DNA of 46,414 bases from CAYMJV01 sp964390545 (GTDB lineage: Bacteria > Desulfobacterota > BSN033 > UBA1163). The notes under the pieces were generated by a model. That model searched no databases. It saw nothing but the letters and a program-made list of their open reading frames with translations, and was not told the DNA's origin. How positions within the stretch are numbered: position 1 is the stretch's first letter; every line of letters begins with the position of its first letter. Where the stretch lies: positions 1 through 46,414 of the forward strand of contig CAYMJV010000015.1 in assembly GCA_964390545.1 (NCBI GenBank), in the 5' to 3' direction. This document shows, one piece after another, positions 1 through 8,905 of this stretch. The position numbers and the translations under genes are program-made.

Positions 1-763
1 TATTCCATCGATAGGCAAAGAGAGCGATTCCTCCAATGATCATAAAAAAAGTGAGAACCTGGCCCATCGTAAAAGGGCCGAGGATGAAGCCCAAGTGGGC
101 ATCCGGTTCTCTGACGAATTCCACAAAAAAACGAAATACCCCGTAAAGAAATAAAAAGATCGCCAAAAGTCCTCCCGTTGGAAGTTTCTTATCTTTAATA
201 AGCCACAGGATTAAGAAAAGGACGCCACCCTCCAATGCACTCTCGTAGAGCTGGGAGGGATGGCGGGGAAGAGTGCCTCCTTTTGGGAAGATCATTCCCC
301 AGGGAACTTGAGTCACCCGGCCATAAAGCTCACCATTGATGAAATTACCAATTCTTCCTAAGCCCAATCCAATAGGGGCAGTCACAATGACGAGGTCTGA
401 AATCTTCCAGAAGGATTTCCTATTCTTCCAAGAGAAAAGAATACCCACGAGGAGAACACCGATCAGACCTCCATGAAAGGACATGCCCCCATGCCAAATG
501 GCAATAATCTCAAAGGGGTCAGCGAGATATGCCTTGAGATCGTAAAAGAGGACATATCCCAATCGGGCTCCGATCATTAGACCGAGAATGAGATAAAAAT
601 AGAGATTCTCCACCTCCGGTCTCGAAAGGTCGACATCCTTCTTTTTCATTTGATACCGGACGAGCAGATAGGAAGCGAGAAATCCCAAAACATACATCAG
701 CCCATACCAACCCACCCGAATGGGGCCCACGTCGAAAATAACCGGATCAATATTGACCTTCAT
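1..763 (-). CDS. lgt: Prolipoprotein diacylglyceryl transferase (3' end cut by window edge)
   Basis: Lgt transfers a diacylglyceryl group from phosphatidylglycerol to the lipobox cysteine of prolipoproteins in the inner membrane, the first step of lipoprotein maturation. The reading frame is open from an ATG at 761-763 to the left edge (254 codons visible; only the last residues are missing). The Lgt signature GRIGNFINGELYGR is at residues 136-149, preceded by the conserved HGGMSFHGG at 91-99 and followed by HPSQLYE at 168-174 and the FVEFVREPD segment near the C-terminus. Several hydrophobic membrane segments are evident. A GGAG ribosome-binding site lies 7 nt before the ATG, and a good sigma-70 promoter is present upstream. 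Family assignment is secure. Confidence 0.96.
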   Translation of the reverse strand, partial: MKVNIDPVIFDVGPIRVGWYGLMYVLGFLASYLLVRYQMKKKDVDLSRPEVENLYFYLILGLMIGARLGYVLFYDLKAYLADPFEIIAIWHGGMSFHGGLIGVLLVGILFSWKNRKSFWKISDLVIVTAPIGLGLGRIGNFINGELYGRVTQVPWGMIFPKGGTLPRHPSQLYESALEGGVLFLILWLIKDKKLPTGGLLAIFLFLYGVFRFFVEFVREPDAHLGFILGPFTMGQVLTFFMIIGGIALFAYRWN

Positions 764-789
764 CCTTGTCTCCTCACTCTTATTTTATA

Positions 790-818
790 ATTCTATTTAA
801 GTTTGAAAAAAGATTCAA
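790..818 (-). promoter_or_regulatory. Sigma-70-type promoter of lgt
   Basis: On the minus strand, TTGAAT (813-818) and TAGAAT (790-795) are separated by exactly 17 nt and lie about 27 nt upstream of the lgt start codon. Both boxes are close to consensus. Confidence 0.5.
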
Positions 819-858
819 GATATTTTAATGAATCAATGAGAAGCATAAAATCGGGGGT

Positions 859-954
859 GAAGCTTCCCGCCCACAGGGCGACGCTTCCCGGAAAGGAAAT
901 TTCATTCTAATTGTGCCCCTTGACCCCGCCTATAAGGCGGGGCTTGCGGGGCAC
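859..954. repeat. Two adjacent GC-rich hairpins between lgt and the AAA ATPase gene
   Basis: First hairpin: GAAGC (859-863) with CGCCC/GGGCG (868-872/876-880) closing on GCTTC (883-887). Second is nested: GTGCCCC (913-919) with GGGGCAC (948-954), enclosing CCCCGCC-TATAA-GGCGGGG (924-942). They sit between two divergently transcribed genes, so they are unlikely to be terminators. They look like dispersed palindromic repeats; this is inference from structure alone. Confidence 0.5.
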
Positions 955-965
955 TTGCCGGCCAG

Positions 966-994
966 TTGACGTCACGTAAAAATTTAGGTATATT
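966..994 (+). promoter_or_regulatory. Sigma-70-type promoter of the Ycf46-like gene, implying a near-leaderless mRNA
   Basis: TTGACG (966-971) and TATATT (989-994) are separated by 17 nt. A start site about 7 nt after the -10 box would fall at about 1001, only 3 nt before the ATG at 1004. No Shine-Dalgarno sequence precedes that ATG. Confidence 0.5.
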
Positions 995-1003
995 GTTGTT
1001 ATT

Positions 1004-2512
1004 ATGAACGAAATCTCCAGGAAACAGCAGATCCTTCAAGATTTAAAAAAATTCGTCCTGTCGAAGGCCACGATCATTTATATCGTCTCGGATGAAGAGG
1101 ATCGGATGGAGGGGCTTCTTAAGGAATTGGCCGCCACGTTTCAACCCAAACCTAAACTCTTCATCTGGAATCCCTTTCAAGGTTTAATCGGAGAAAACGA
1201 GAAAGTTGAAAATTCGAAAAACTCTCTTGAGGCTTTGGACAAAGTGATCCAGCGATCAGAGCAAGCAATTTACCTCTTCGAAGGACTGCACACCTTTCTT
1301 AAAACAGATCCCCTGATCGCGAGAAAATTGAAAGACCTTCACCGCGCCCTCCGCAATCGTTATTCCACCCTGTTTATCATCGCACCTTCCCTGATCGTTC
1401 CGGAAGAACTTCGCCGGGACATGATCGTTTATGAACTTTCCATGCCGGATGGGACAGAGGTGGAACGAACCCTCATGGGCGTGATCTCCGGAAGCCCTCA
1501 TGCCTCGAGTCTCACCGACTCCTTAACGCCAGCGTTGAAGGATCAGATGATTAAGGCTGCCCTGGGACTCTCTCTCGATCAGGTCGCCCGGGCCTTCCGG
1601 AGCGCCTTGATTGGCAGGACGACGGTTGATTCCTCTCTCATCGACGCCCTCTTGGATGAAAAGGGACAGCTCATCAAGAAGTCAGGAATCCTCGCCCTGG
1701 CCAGGCATCGACCCTCCCTGGACGAGATCGGTGGGTTGGAGAATTTGAAGGATTGGTTGAAAAAAAGAGGCCGTGTCTTAGACAGCGATGGAAGGGCCTT
1801 CGGCCTCGAACTCCCCAAGGGAGTCTTGATCACGGGAGTTTCTGGGTGTGGGAAAAGCCTTTGCGCCAAAGTGTTCGCCTCCTATTGGGGAATCCCGTTG
1901 CTCCATCTCGACATGGCGAGGCTTTACGATCGAACGGTAGGAGAACCTGAGGAGGCCTTGCAGGTGGCCCTCCGAACAGCAGAAACGGTTGCGCCCGCTG
2001 TCCTCTGGATCGATGAGATTGAAGCGGGAATCAGCATTCAAAGCCAGAAGGCCGGAGGAGGAACCCAATCCCGGGTTTTTGCCTCCTTCCTCACCTGGAT
2101 GCAGGAGAAGACAGTGTTCGTCTTTATCGCGGCCACGGCCAATGTGATCGAGCTTCTCCCCCCGGAGGTGTTGAGAAAAGGGCGTTTTGATCAAATCTTT
2201 TTTGTCACCTTACCCCATGCACAGGAGAGAAAGTCGATCTTCTCCATTCATCTAAAGAAGACCGGTGCCGATTTAACACACATTAATCTGGATATGCTGG
2301 TGAAGGTGACGGAAGGGTTTAATGGGGCTGAGATTGAGCAGGCAGTGAACGGGGCAATGATTGAAGCTTTCAATGCGGGGCGAGCCCTGAATGAGCATGA
2401 TATCATCATCGCCGCCGGGAATACCGTTCCTCTTTCGACGACGATGAGGGAGGAGATTGGGAGGATGGAACGCTGGGCGTATAACCGAGCGATCCCTGCC
2501 TCCAGAAGTTGA
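1004..2512 (+). CDS. Ycf46-like AAA+ ATPase
   Basis: A 502-residue cytoplasmic AAA+ protein with the layout of the Ycf46 family: an N-terminal region of about 230 residues without recognisable motifs, then one AAA module. Visible motifs are Walker A GVSGCGKS at 278-285, Walker B VLWIDE at 333-338, a sensor-1 Asn in ATAN at 377-380, and arginine-finger candidates in LRKGRFD at 390-396. A C-terminal helical lid with the typical GFNGAEIEQAV segment follows. Family members are mostly uncharacterised; no substrate can be inferred. The start is supported by the promoter just upstream, although no ribosome-binding site is present, so translation may be leaderless. It ends one base from the convergent small acidic gene. 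Confidence 0.88.
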   Translation: MNEISRKQQILQDLKKFVLSKATIIYIVSDEEDRMEGLLKELAATFQPKPKLFIWNPFQGLIGENEKVENSKNSLEALDKVIQRSEQAIYLFEGLHTFLKTDPLIARKLKDLHRALRNRYSTLFIIAPSLIVPEELRRDMIVYELSMPDGTEVERTLMGVISGSPHASSLTDSLTPALKDQMIKAALGLSLDQVARAFRSALIGRTTVDSSLIDALLDEKGQLIKKSGILALARHRPSLDEIGGLENLKDWLKKRGRVLDSDGRAFGLELPKGVLITGVSGCGKSLCAKVFASYWGIPLLHLDMARLYDRTVGEPEEALQVALRTAETVAPAVLWIDEIEAGISIQSQKAGGGTQSRVFASFLTWMQEKTVFVFIAATANVIELLPPEVLRKGRFDQIFFVTLPHAQERKSIFSIHLKKTGADLTHINLDMLVKVTEGFNGAEIEQAVNGAMIEAFNAGRALNEHDIIIAAGNTVPLSTTMREEIGRMERWAYNRAIPASRS

Positions 2513-2513
2513 G

Positions 2514-2825
<312 letters not shown>

Positions 2826-2881
2826 AGAACTCTTTTCACCTCCTGATAGACATTTTTTCGCATCCTCCGTTGCCCATAAAC

Positions 2882-2910
2882 ATTATACTTTCCTAATGGC
2901 TTGTCAACAA
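2882..2910 (-). promoter_or_regulatory. Probable sigma-70 promoter of the acidic-tail gene
   Basis: On the minus strand a perfect TATAAT (2882-2887) is preceded by TTGTTG (2905-2910) at 17-nt spacing. A better -35 match, TTGACA, overlaps it but at only 14 nt. The promoter begins directly after the terminator of the upstream gene. Confidence 0.5.
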
Positions 2911-2911
2911 T

Positions 2912-2948
2912 AAAAAAGAGAGTTCTGAAAAACTTCAGCGCTCTCTTT
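2912..2948 (-). terminator. Rho-independent terminator of the DUF1460-like gene
   Basis: On the minus strand, AAAGAGAG pairs with CTCTCTTT (2941-2948 with 2915-2922), with an inner CTGAA/TTCAG stem, followed by a run of T residues. It lies about 20 nt past the stop codon of the gene ending at 2967. Confidence 0.7.
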
Positions 2949-2966
2949 CGAGGGTTCAACGGCTTC

Positions 2967-3725
2967 TCAATCAATTCGAGTGATCTTGACACCGATAAAG
3001 GGCATCTGAGAAACATAATCCTTTAGCAAAACCTTTTTCACCATTCCCCCTCTCTCTTTGGTTCCGCTCGCGTGGATGAGATACGCTTCTTGATCCTGTT
3101 CGACCTTGAGGATCCCTATATGACCAACAATTTCTCCAAGTTTTCTTTCCTCAGGTTTTTTTATGAAAAACACGATGTCCCCGCTTTTTAATTTCCTGAG
3201 CCCTCTGTAAAGTTCATCGGGTAAAAGGATGTCTACAAAATCCTTTCCTCTTGAACCCTTTATTCTAAGGGCATTCCCAATATCGAGCGTGATCTCCCTC
3301 CCCCACTTGCCGCTCGAAATCATGTCCTCCCCATACTCGAAACGATCCTCATAGTTTGAAACTATGCCCTCTCGGAGGATCCCTTTCGAATGAAACCGTT
3401 TTTCCAGTGCAACTTGAATGGCTTCGGCGGGAGTGTGACTGCTCGCTAGCTCCACGGCCCGAAAGGTCAAATACATGCAATCGACCCTTTCATCCACCAC
3501 AATAGCAGCTTTCGAAACATATTCTCCCAAGGGGTCTTTATCATAAGGGGTCCCCATAAATTGTTCGGCCCAGAAGGCAACCCTCTCTCCGACAGGCCTC
3601 TTCATCAAAAGAGTTTGAAATTTCTGAATCTCTTCCTCCGTGAGGGCAAAAGAAGTCCCGAGAAACAGAAAGACCAGCAAAGGGATGAAAAGTGCCCTCA
3701 TTGTTTTGAGTCCAATGCCATACAT
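2967..3725 (-). CDS. Exported DUF1460 / NlpC-P60-like amidase-type protein
   Basis: A 252-residue exported protein resembling the DUF1460 (YkfC/NlpC-P60-like cysteine hydrolase) family, thought to act on peptidoglycan peptides. The catalytic-type Cys is C83 in ERVDCMYLTF, with His candidates in VGHIGIL (H202) and YLIHASG (H218). The N-terminus carries a signal peptide (core LFIPLLVFLFLGTSFA). The ATG at 3723-3725 is chosen because a GAGGGAG ribosome-binding site lies 6 nt before it; an in-frame ATG six codons upstream lacks one, and another eight codons downstream would also leave an intact signal peptide. Its own terminator follows. It lies 204 nt past the end of the exporter-like cluster, with a mini-repeat in between, so it is probably a separate unit. 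The exact substrate is unknown. Confidence 0.75.
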   Translation of the reverse strand: MYGIGLKTMRALFIPLLVFLFLGTSFALTEEEIQKFQTLLMKRPVGERVAFWAEQFMGTPYDKDPLGEYVSKAAIVVDERVDCMYLTFRAVELASSHTPAEAIQVALEKRFHSKGILREGIVSNYEDRFEYGEDMISSGKWGREITLDIGNALRIKGSRGKDFVDILLPDELYRGLRKLKSGDIVFFIKKPEERKLGEIVGHIGILKVEQDQEAYLIHASGTKERGGMVKKVLLKDYVSQMPFIGVKITRID

Positions 3726-3759
3726 TAAGAACTCCCTCACCACTTAAATGGTAACACCA

Positions 3760-3870
3760 GTTTACTCCGTTAGAAAGCCCCAGCATTTATGCCGAGGATG
3801 GTAGAAAAGAAAGCATCAGCTCCTTAATGAGGGCCGGGGTCAAAACCCTGCCCTTTCTAGCGGGGTTTAC
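3760..3870. mobile_element. 111-bp terminal-inverted-repeat mini-element, copy 1
   Basis: The left end GTTTACTCCGTTAGAAAG (3760-3777) and the right end CTTTCTAGCGGGGTTTAC (3853-3870) are inverted repeats (14 of 18 positions). The same arm sequence bounds a second element at 46051-46181. There is no coding capacity, so it is MITE-like or REP-like. No clear target-site duplication was identified. Confidence 0.5.
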
Positions 3871-3929
3871 TTCATGTTCCATTGACTCGCAAGGGAATAG
3901 TAAGATGGAGCGTGAGGCAGGATCAAATA

Positions 3930-4748
3930 TTATTTATCTGGAAAGATGACCTTACACTTCAGGCCAGCGGGAAGTCGGTTGTTCGGATTGGGCAGCTCCA
4001 GTCGGACACCGAAGGTACCGCTTGCCGCATCGATGACTCGATCAACGATCTTCACCTCAGCCGTATACTGACCCCCTATCGGAGCCTCTGGGATCACCTT
4101 CGCCTTCATCCCAATTCTAATGGAAGGGAAAAGATTGACCGGAAGGATAACCTCCACATTGAGAGGATCGATCTGGGCAAGTTTCAAGACGGATTGGTTC
4201 TCAATGTACTCTCCTGGGGATAGATTACGTTCCACCACCACACCATTGATCGGACTACGAATGGTCAGCCGATTGACCACTTCAACAGCCCGCTTGTATT
4301 CCAACTCGGCGAGCCGCTTATTCTCGAGCGTCTCTTGCAACTGCATGTCTGCCAAAATCTTATTGGTCTCAACCTCGTCCATTTGACTAAAAGGGAGGAC
4401 CTGTTTCTTAAAGAGTTCTTCATTCATTTGCTTCTTCCGCGTATAAAAATCCAAATTGGCCTGTTTCGCTTTGATGCCTGCTTCCATCTCTGCCCGGACT
4501 CGAGCGGCCTCCAGGGTAGCTTTTTCTACCCCAGACTGGAGCGTCGCCAGCACCTGCCCCTTTTTCACAAAGTCGCCCCGGTCCACGTTCACGGTCTCAA
4601 GGATCCCATAGACTCCACTGCCGACCTTCACAACCACGTAAGGCTCAATGACACCATCGAATTCGGCAGCTTCGGCTGCCACAGGTATCGATAGCATCAG
4701 CCCGAGAAGGACAAAAGATGTTAACAGCAAAATGTAAGAAAACTTCAT
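3930..4748 (-). CDS. Periplasmic HlyD/RND-type membrane-fusion adaptor
   Basis: A 272-residue adaptor, last gene of the exporter-like cluster. It has a signal peptide ending near AEAAEFDG, a lipoyl-like half (VGSGVYGILETVNVDRGDFV), a coiled-coil hairpin (about 75-150 in the mature part), the second lipoyl half (LTIRSPINGVVVERNLSPGEYI) and a beta-barrel end. This order is typical of periplasmic adaptors of RND pumps and type I secretion. It is short for an RND adaptor and lacks a membrane-proximal domain. The ATG at 4746-4748 is preferred to a GTG two codons upstream because GAGGGAG then has a 6-nt spacing. It lies 15 nt after the SecA-like gene, so it is co-transcribed. No RND pump is encoded nearby; it probably serves the giant-protein exporter (inference). 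Confidence 0.85.
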   Translation of the reverse strand: MKFSYILLLTSFVLLGLMLSIPVAAEAAEFDGVIEPYVVVKVGSGVYGILETVNVDRGDFVKKGQVLATLQSGVEKATLEAARVRAEMEAGIKAKQANLDFYTRKKQMNEELFKKQVLPFSQMDEVETNKILADMQLQETLENKRLAELEYKRAVEVVNRLTIRSPINGVVVERNLSPGEYIENQSVLKLAQIDPLNVEVILPVNLFPSIRIGMKAKVIPEAPIGGQYTAEVKIVDRVIDAASGTFGVRLELPNPNNRLPAGLKCKVIFPDK

Positions 4749-4763
4749 AGACACTCCCTCACT

Positions 4764-6758
4764 TTATTCTGGACGTCCGGAGAAGGCCAGCGCATCACCC
4801 AATTGTTCATCCATTTTGAGAAGGTCATGCCGCATCCTGGCGTGCAGGCGCTCTGCCTTGCGCTGCGCCCTACGGAATAGAATCTTTCCGATCCAACGGC
4901 CTATGAGAGTGCCAGGCCTTCTTAGAGCCGTGGATGCTAACCACTGAAATCCCTTGTTCACGTAGACGGTCGCCAGTTCGTCCTCCAACGAAACAATCGC
5001 TTCGCTTGTTCCAGGATCACCTTGCCTCCCACAACGCCCGAAAAGCTGACGATCAATTCGTCCGGCTTCATGCCTCTCCGTGGCAATGACGTGAAGCCCT
5101 CCCAGCTCAGCGACCCCTGGGGCGAGACGGATATCCGTTCCCCGGCCCGCCATGTTCGTAGCCACTGTGATACAGGCCTGCTCGCCAGCGCCTGCGATGA
5201 TCTCCGCTTCTTCCTGATCCTGCCGAGCATTCAAGACCTTATGGAGCAGACTAGCCTCCGACAGGAGGTGGCTTAGATGCTCCGAAGCCTCAACAGACCG
5301 AGTCCCCACAAGGACTGGCCGACCTTCGTTGTGCATTTCTGAGATTCGGCTGACCACAGCTTCCCATCTCTGCCCTGCTGCAGGATAGATACGGTCTGGT
5401 AGATAGTTTCGGTGCAACGGTTTATTCGTCGGCACGGTCACCACACGCAAGCGGTAGATCGACCAGAGCTCTCCTGCCACCTCCCTAGCCGTACCTGTCA
5501 TGCCAGCCAGTCGAAGGTAACGACGAAAGAAGCGTTGGTAGCTGATTCGAGCCTGTGTTTCCTTCCGTTTGGTCATTTCACAGTTTTCCTTGATCTCGAT
5601 GAGTTGGTGCAAGCCTCGCTCCCACGACCGATCGGCCATCAAACGTCCTGTATATTCGTCAACAATTTGTACCTTTCCATCTTTGACCAGGTAGTGCTTG
5701 TCACGGGAGAACAGGTTCAGTGCCACCAGGGCTTGACGCACCAGTTCTTCGCGCTGCAGCCTGTTCATCCACACCTTTCCATCCCATCGGATCATATCTT
5801 CGACTCTTTCCTTGCCATTCTCCGTAAGCTCCAGGGAACGTTCACTTGCTCTAACCGAGTAGTCTTCTTCAGGTATCAGTTTTCCGGCAACACCAAGGGC
5901 CTGCTCATAAAGGCTCTGCTCATCATAGCCGTCGCCCTCTGCGGAGATAATCAAGGGTGTCCGGGCTTCATCGATGAGCACACTGTCAGCCTCATCCACA
6001 ATGCCAAAATGAAGGCCACGCATCACAAGATGGCGCACCCTGGAGCGACCGCCGTAGAGGCGCTCGAGTTGGAGTCGAATCTCACTCGGCCTGTCCCAGA
6101 GGACAATTCTGTCCCTCAGGTAATCAAAAGCGACTTCCTTGTTGGTGCAGTACGTGACATCGCATCGGTAGGCAGCTCGCCGGGCTTCTGGATCCAGCCC
6201 ATGCTTGATCGTTCCTACGGTAAGCCCAAGGGACTGATAGATCGGTCCCATCCACTTTGCGTCACGGTCAGCGAGGTAGTCATTGACCGTGATAATGTGC
6301 ACAGGAACGCCCGCGAGGGCTGCGGTACAGGCAGCTAGTGTCGCAGTGAGGGTCTTGCCCTCGCCCGTCTCCATCTCGGCTACCATCCCATGGAGAAGCA
6401 CCAAACCCCCAATCAACTGAACATCGAAATGATGCATTCCGAGGCTGCGGCCTGCAACTTCGCGAGCGAGAGCAAAGGCCTGAGCCACCAGGTCCTTCTT
6501 GTAACCCTCATTGCGCAACCTTTGCCGGAGGCTCTGGCTCAATTCTCGGATCTCGCCATCGCTCAACCTTTCTATCGAGGGAGCCCGGGCATTGACGAGA
6601 TCAACGATCCAATCGAAACGTGAGGGCCTCGGTCGAAGCCAAGGGGCAAGCATTCCCGTTGCTGAAGCGGCCACCCGGTCAAGCCATTCAACCCGTGGCT
6701 CTTGGCGTTCTGGATAAATTCCAACAGCAATGCCGGGTTGGAAGGAGACGCTACACAC
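4764..6758 (-). CDS. Short SecA-like translocation ATPase (SecA paralogue)
   Basis: A 664-residue relative of the SecA motor (canonical SecA is about 900). It keeps the first nucleotide-binding domain with Walker A TGEGKT at 131-136 and DEAD at 255-258 followed by SVLIDEARTPLIIS. It also keeps a peptide-crosslinking-type insert, an AGMTGTA motif, and the second motor domain with NMAGRGTDI and GRCGRQGDPG. After this only about 60 residues remain, so most of the helical scaffold/wing and the zinc-binding tail are missing. The GTG start at 6758 has a GAGGAGG ribosome-binding site inside the end of the preceding gene and overlaps it by 8 nt, so translation is probably coupled. Its position between adaptor genes suggests an accessory motor for specific substrates, not the housekeeping SecA. 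Confidence 0.9.
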   Translation of the reverse strand: MCSVSFQPGIAVGIYPERQEPRVEWLDRVAASATGMLAPWLRPRPSRFDWIVDLVNARAPSIERLSDGEIRELSQSLRQRLRNEGYKKDLVAQAFALAREVAGRSLGMHHFDVQLIGGLVLLHGMVAEMETGEGKTLTATLAACTAALAGVPVHIITVNDYLADRDAKWMGPIYQSLGLTVGTIKHGLDPEARRAAYRCDVTYCTNKEVAFDYLRDRIVLWDRPSEIRLQLERLYGGRSRVRHLVMRGLHFGIVDEADSVLIDEARTPLIISAEGDGYDEQSLYEQALGVAGKLIPEEDYSVRASERSLELTENGKERVEDMIRWDGKVWMNRLQREELVRQALVALNLFSRDKHYLVKDGKVQIVDEYTGRLMADRSWERGLHQLIEIKENCEMTKRKETQARISYQRFFRRYLRLAGMTGTAREVAGELWSIYRLRVVTVPTNKPLHRNYLPDRIYPAAGQRWEAVVSRISEMHNEGRPVLVGTRSVEASEHLSHLLSEASLLHKVLNARQDQEEAEIIAGAGEQACITVATNMAGRGTDIRLAPGVAELGGLHVIATERHEAGRIDRQLFGRCGRQGDPGTSEAIVSLEDELATVYVNKGFQWLASTALRRPGTLIGRWIGKILFRRAQRKAERLHARMRHDLLKMDEQLGDALAFSGRPE

Positions 6759-8898
6759 TGAACCTCCTCAAAAAAAGCTGTCTTGCGCTTCTATACCACC
6801 GCCAAATGAGAGGCTCCCACCCATGATCAAACCGGACATAGACACGACCACCCACATTATATAAACCGATCTGTTCCGGCAATTCAATGTCAAAGAGAAA
6901 CATCTTCTGAAATGCTTTCACACCCATCATATCGTGCGGGTCGATGGCAATCTGTCCACCCCCCTGCTGACTGAGCGTTCGACTGGGTAGTTGATCTGTC
7001 GCGGCAGGAACCTCCCGCTTGACCACAGCAGGGAGCGTTTCATCAATCTTCTCTGGGAACCGAATCTTCACTTTTGAAGTTCGTTGCCGAACAAAGTCAA
7101 CGTCCGGTTGTTGAACCACAACCCGGGCCGTGATGGCTGACCGGTCCAACACGTAACCCAGTAATTCCCCCCGCTTGACGAACCGGCCTGGAAGGTCCTG
7201 AGCCATGGGCGAAAGAAAAGTTCCCTCAGCCGAACTGTGAATCATCAGGTCGCTGGCCCGTTTGCGGGCATCGTCAAGTTCGCCTGCCACGCTTTTCATC
7301 TCCTCGCTCGTTATCTCTGCCCGAACGCGATCGGACAGAATCTGAGTATCATAGAGCGCCTTCAACTCGCGGATCTTGGACTCCAGCACACGGATGCGCG
7401 CCGGCAAAAAAGGCTCAGAACACTCGATGAGAGAATCCCCCTGTCTGACCTTGGATCCGGGCGTCGCAATGAGTCGATCGATGAATCCCTCAGTCCCTGC
7501 GCGCACGAAGCACTGTTCCGGAATCCATATGACTCCCTCAGCCCGGGTACTGAGTGGAACAGGCGCGAAGGAGACGATTGCCACGATGCAAGCCAGGGCC
7601 ATGCTGCTCGCCAGAATTGCCCTGGCTCGTTTGCGGCCCAACCTTGGAGAAGAAAAAAGAAACTTAATGCCTTTGGTTGCCGGCCAGAGGATCATGCTCA
7701 CCACTGCCCACCCTGCCAGCACCACCCCTGCCACAAAGAATTTACTTGCAATGAAGAGAATGATCGAAGCGTATATGAAGATTCGATAGGCAAAGGATGC
7801 AATGCTATAGATGACGAACCAGCCGCGCTCACCGGAGGTGGATAAGGGGGGTTCCACATCACGGAGCCCGAAGAGGTAGTTTTGTGCCAGGTAACCCAAA
7901 TACTGGAGCCCTCTCGGTCCGAGATTCGGAATTTCAAGAAGGTCCCCTAGCATATAGTAGGCATCATACCGGAGGAGCGGATTACCGTTAAAGAGCAACG
8001 AGGAGACTCCTGCGATGAAGATCATATTGTAAAGGATCGCCCGCGTCGTTCCCGGCTCGATATTGATCCAAACGAAAAGTGCCAGAGCGGCGATAAATAG
8101 TTCCACAGCCATCCCTGCTGCACCCACCATCATACGTTCCCATTTGGTCCGGAAGGCCGAAGCAGAAGAGGCATCCACGTAGGGAATGGGCGTCAAAACC
8201 AAGAGCATCATGCCCATTTCATGGACCTCCCCTCCCATCCTTTTGATGGCAAAGGCATGACCGAATTCATGAAAGGCTTTCAAGAACGGAAAGGTCAGCC
8301 ACATGAGCACGAGGTTTTTTGGGGCCAGGACTCGATCTGTAATGCTCTCGGTAAGCTCAGGCCAGTGAACACCAACCAGAAAAATTCCAGCTCCCACGAC
8401 AGCGAGCCAGAGAATAGCTCCCACCCAACCGAAGACGAAGCGCCCTAGAAGCTGGAATCGATTTAAGAATCGCTCTGGGTCGAGGAGCGAAAACCGCATC
8501 GCAAGTGGGTTGCGTATGTTTTGCTTCCACTTACTTGACTGCCTTTTTTCGAAGCGCTTTAGCAACTCCGCCGTGTCTGGTGGGACGTCACACTGCAAGA
8601 CGTCCACCACATGAAGCTGACTGAGGAGACGGATCATCTCCTCCTGAGTGGGGGCGTCCTCTTCCAGGCGCGACCTCGCTTCCTCCCAGATCTCTTGCAC
8701 CGACCGTTTCCCATCCATCAGTCCGATCAGAAGATAAGCAGCTGGGTTGAAGCGTTGAAATCGTCCTGTGGCATGATCCTGGAGAACGTACCAGAGTTCT
8801 CCGCGATAGTTGTGGCGATGAATCTCCGCGTGGCTGCGAAGTCGCGGTTTCAGTGCAGCCACCCGGTACCAAGAGGGACTGTAAAGAGAAGTAGTCAT
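6751..8898 (-). CDS. PqqD-like / M50 (site-2) protease / HlyD adaptor fusion membrane protein
   Basis: A 715-residue polytopic protein. Residues 25-105 resemble a PqqD-type peptide-binding domain (WYVLQDHATGRFQRFNPAA, then LMDGKRSVQEIW). Residues 150-400 form an M50 metalloprotease core with the zinc motif HEFGH at 210-214 and the second-ligand region NGNPLLRYDAYYMLGD at 304-319 (D312). From about 450 on there is an HlyD-type adaptor with a lipoyl half (GTEGFIDRLIATPGSKVRQGD), a short coiled coil and a second half. The fusion couples a membrane protease to a trans-envelope adaptor. No Shine-Dalgarno sequence precedes the ATG; the upstream 200 bp are a repeat insertion. It overlaps the SecA-like gene. 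The PqqD part could bind a leader segment of the exported giants (speculative). Confidence 0.87.
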   Translation of the reverse strand: MTTSLYSPSWYRVAALKPRLRSHAEIHRHNYRGELWYVLQDHATGRFQRFNPAAYLLIGLMDGKRSVQEIWEEARSRLEEDAPTQEEMIRLLSQLHVVDVLQCDVPPDTAELLKRFEKRQSSKWKQNIRNPLAMRFSLLDPERFLNRFQLLGRFVFGWVGAILWLAVVGAGIFLVGVHWPELTESITDRVLAPKNLVLMWLTFPFLKAFHEFGHAFAIKRMGGEVHEMGMMLLVLTPIPYVDASSASAFRTKWERMMVGAAGMAVELFIAALALFVWINIEPGTTRAILYNMIFIAGVSSLLFNGNPLLRYDAYYMLGDLLEIPNLGPRGLQYLGYLAQNYLFGLRDVEPPLSTSGERGWFVIYSIASFAYRIFIYASIILFIASKFFVAGVVLAGWAVVSMILWPATKGIKFLFSSPRLGRKRARAILASSMALACIVAIVSFAPVPLSTRAEGVIWIPEQCFVRAGTEGFIDRLIATPGSKVRQGDSLIECSEPFLPARIRVLESKIRELKALYDTQILSDRVRAEITSEEMKSVAGELDDARKRASDLMIHSSAEGTFLSPMAQDLPGRFVKRGELLGYVLDRSAITARVVVQQPDVDFVRQRTSKVKIRFPEKIDETLPAVVKREVPAATDQLPSRTLSQQGGGQIAIDPHDMMGVKAFQKMFLFDIELPEQIGLYNVGGRVYVRFDHGWEPLIWRWYRSARQLFLRRFSV

Positions 8899-8905
8899 AT
8901 CAAAA

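Noticed and set aside
5412..6338. 308-codon plus-strand frame opposite the SecA-like gene
   Set aside because: It lies wholly within a gene with unmistakable SecA motifs on the other strand and has no protein-like features.
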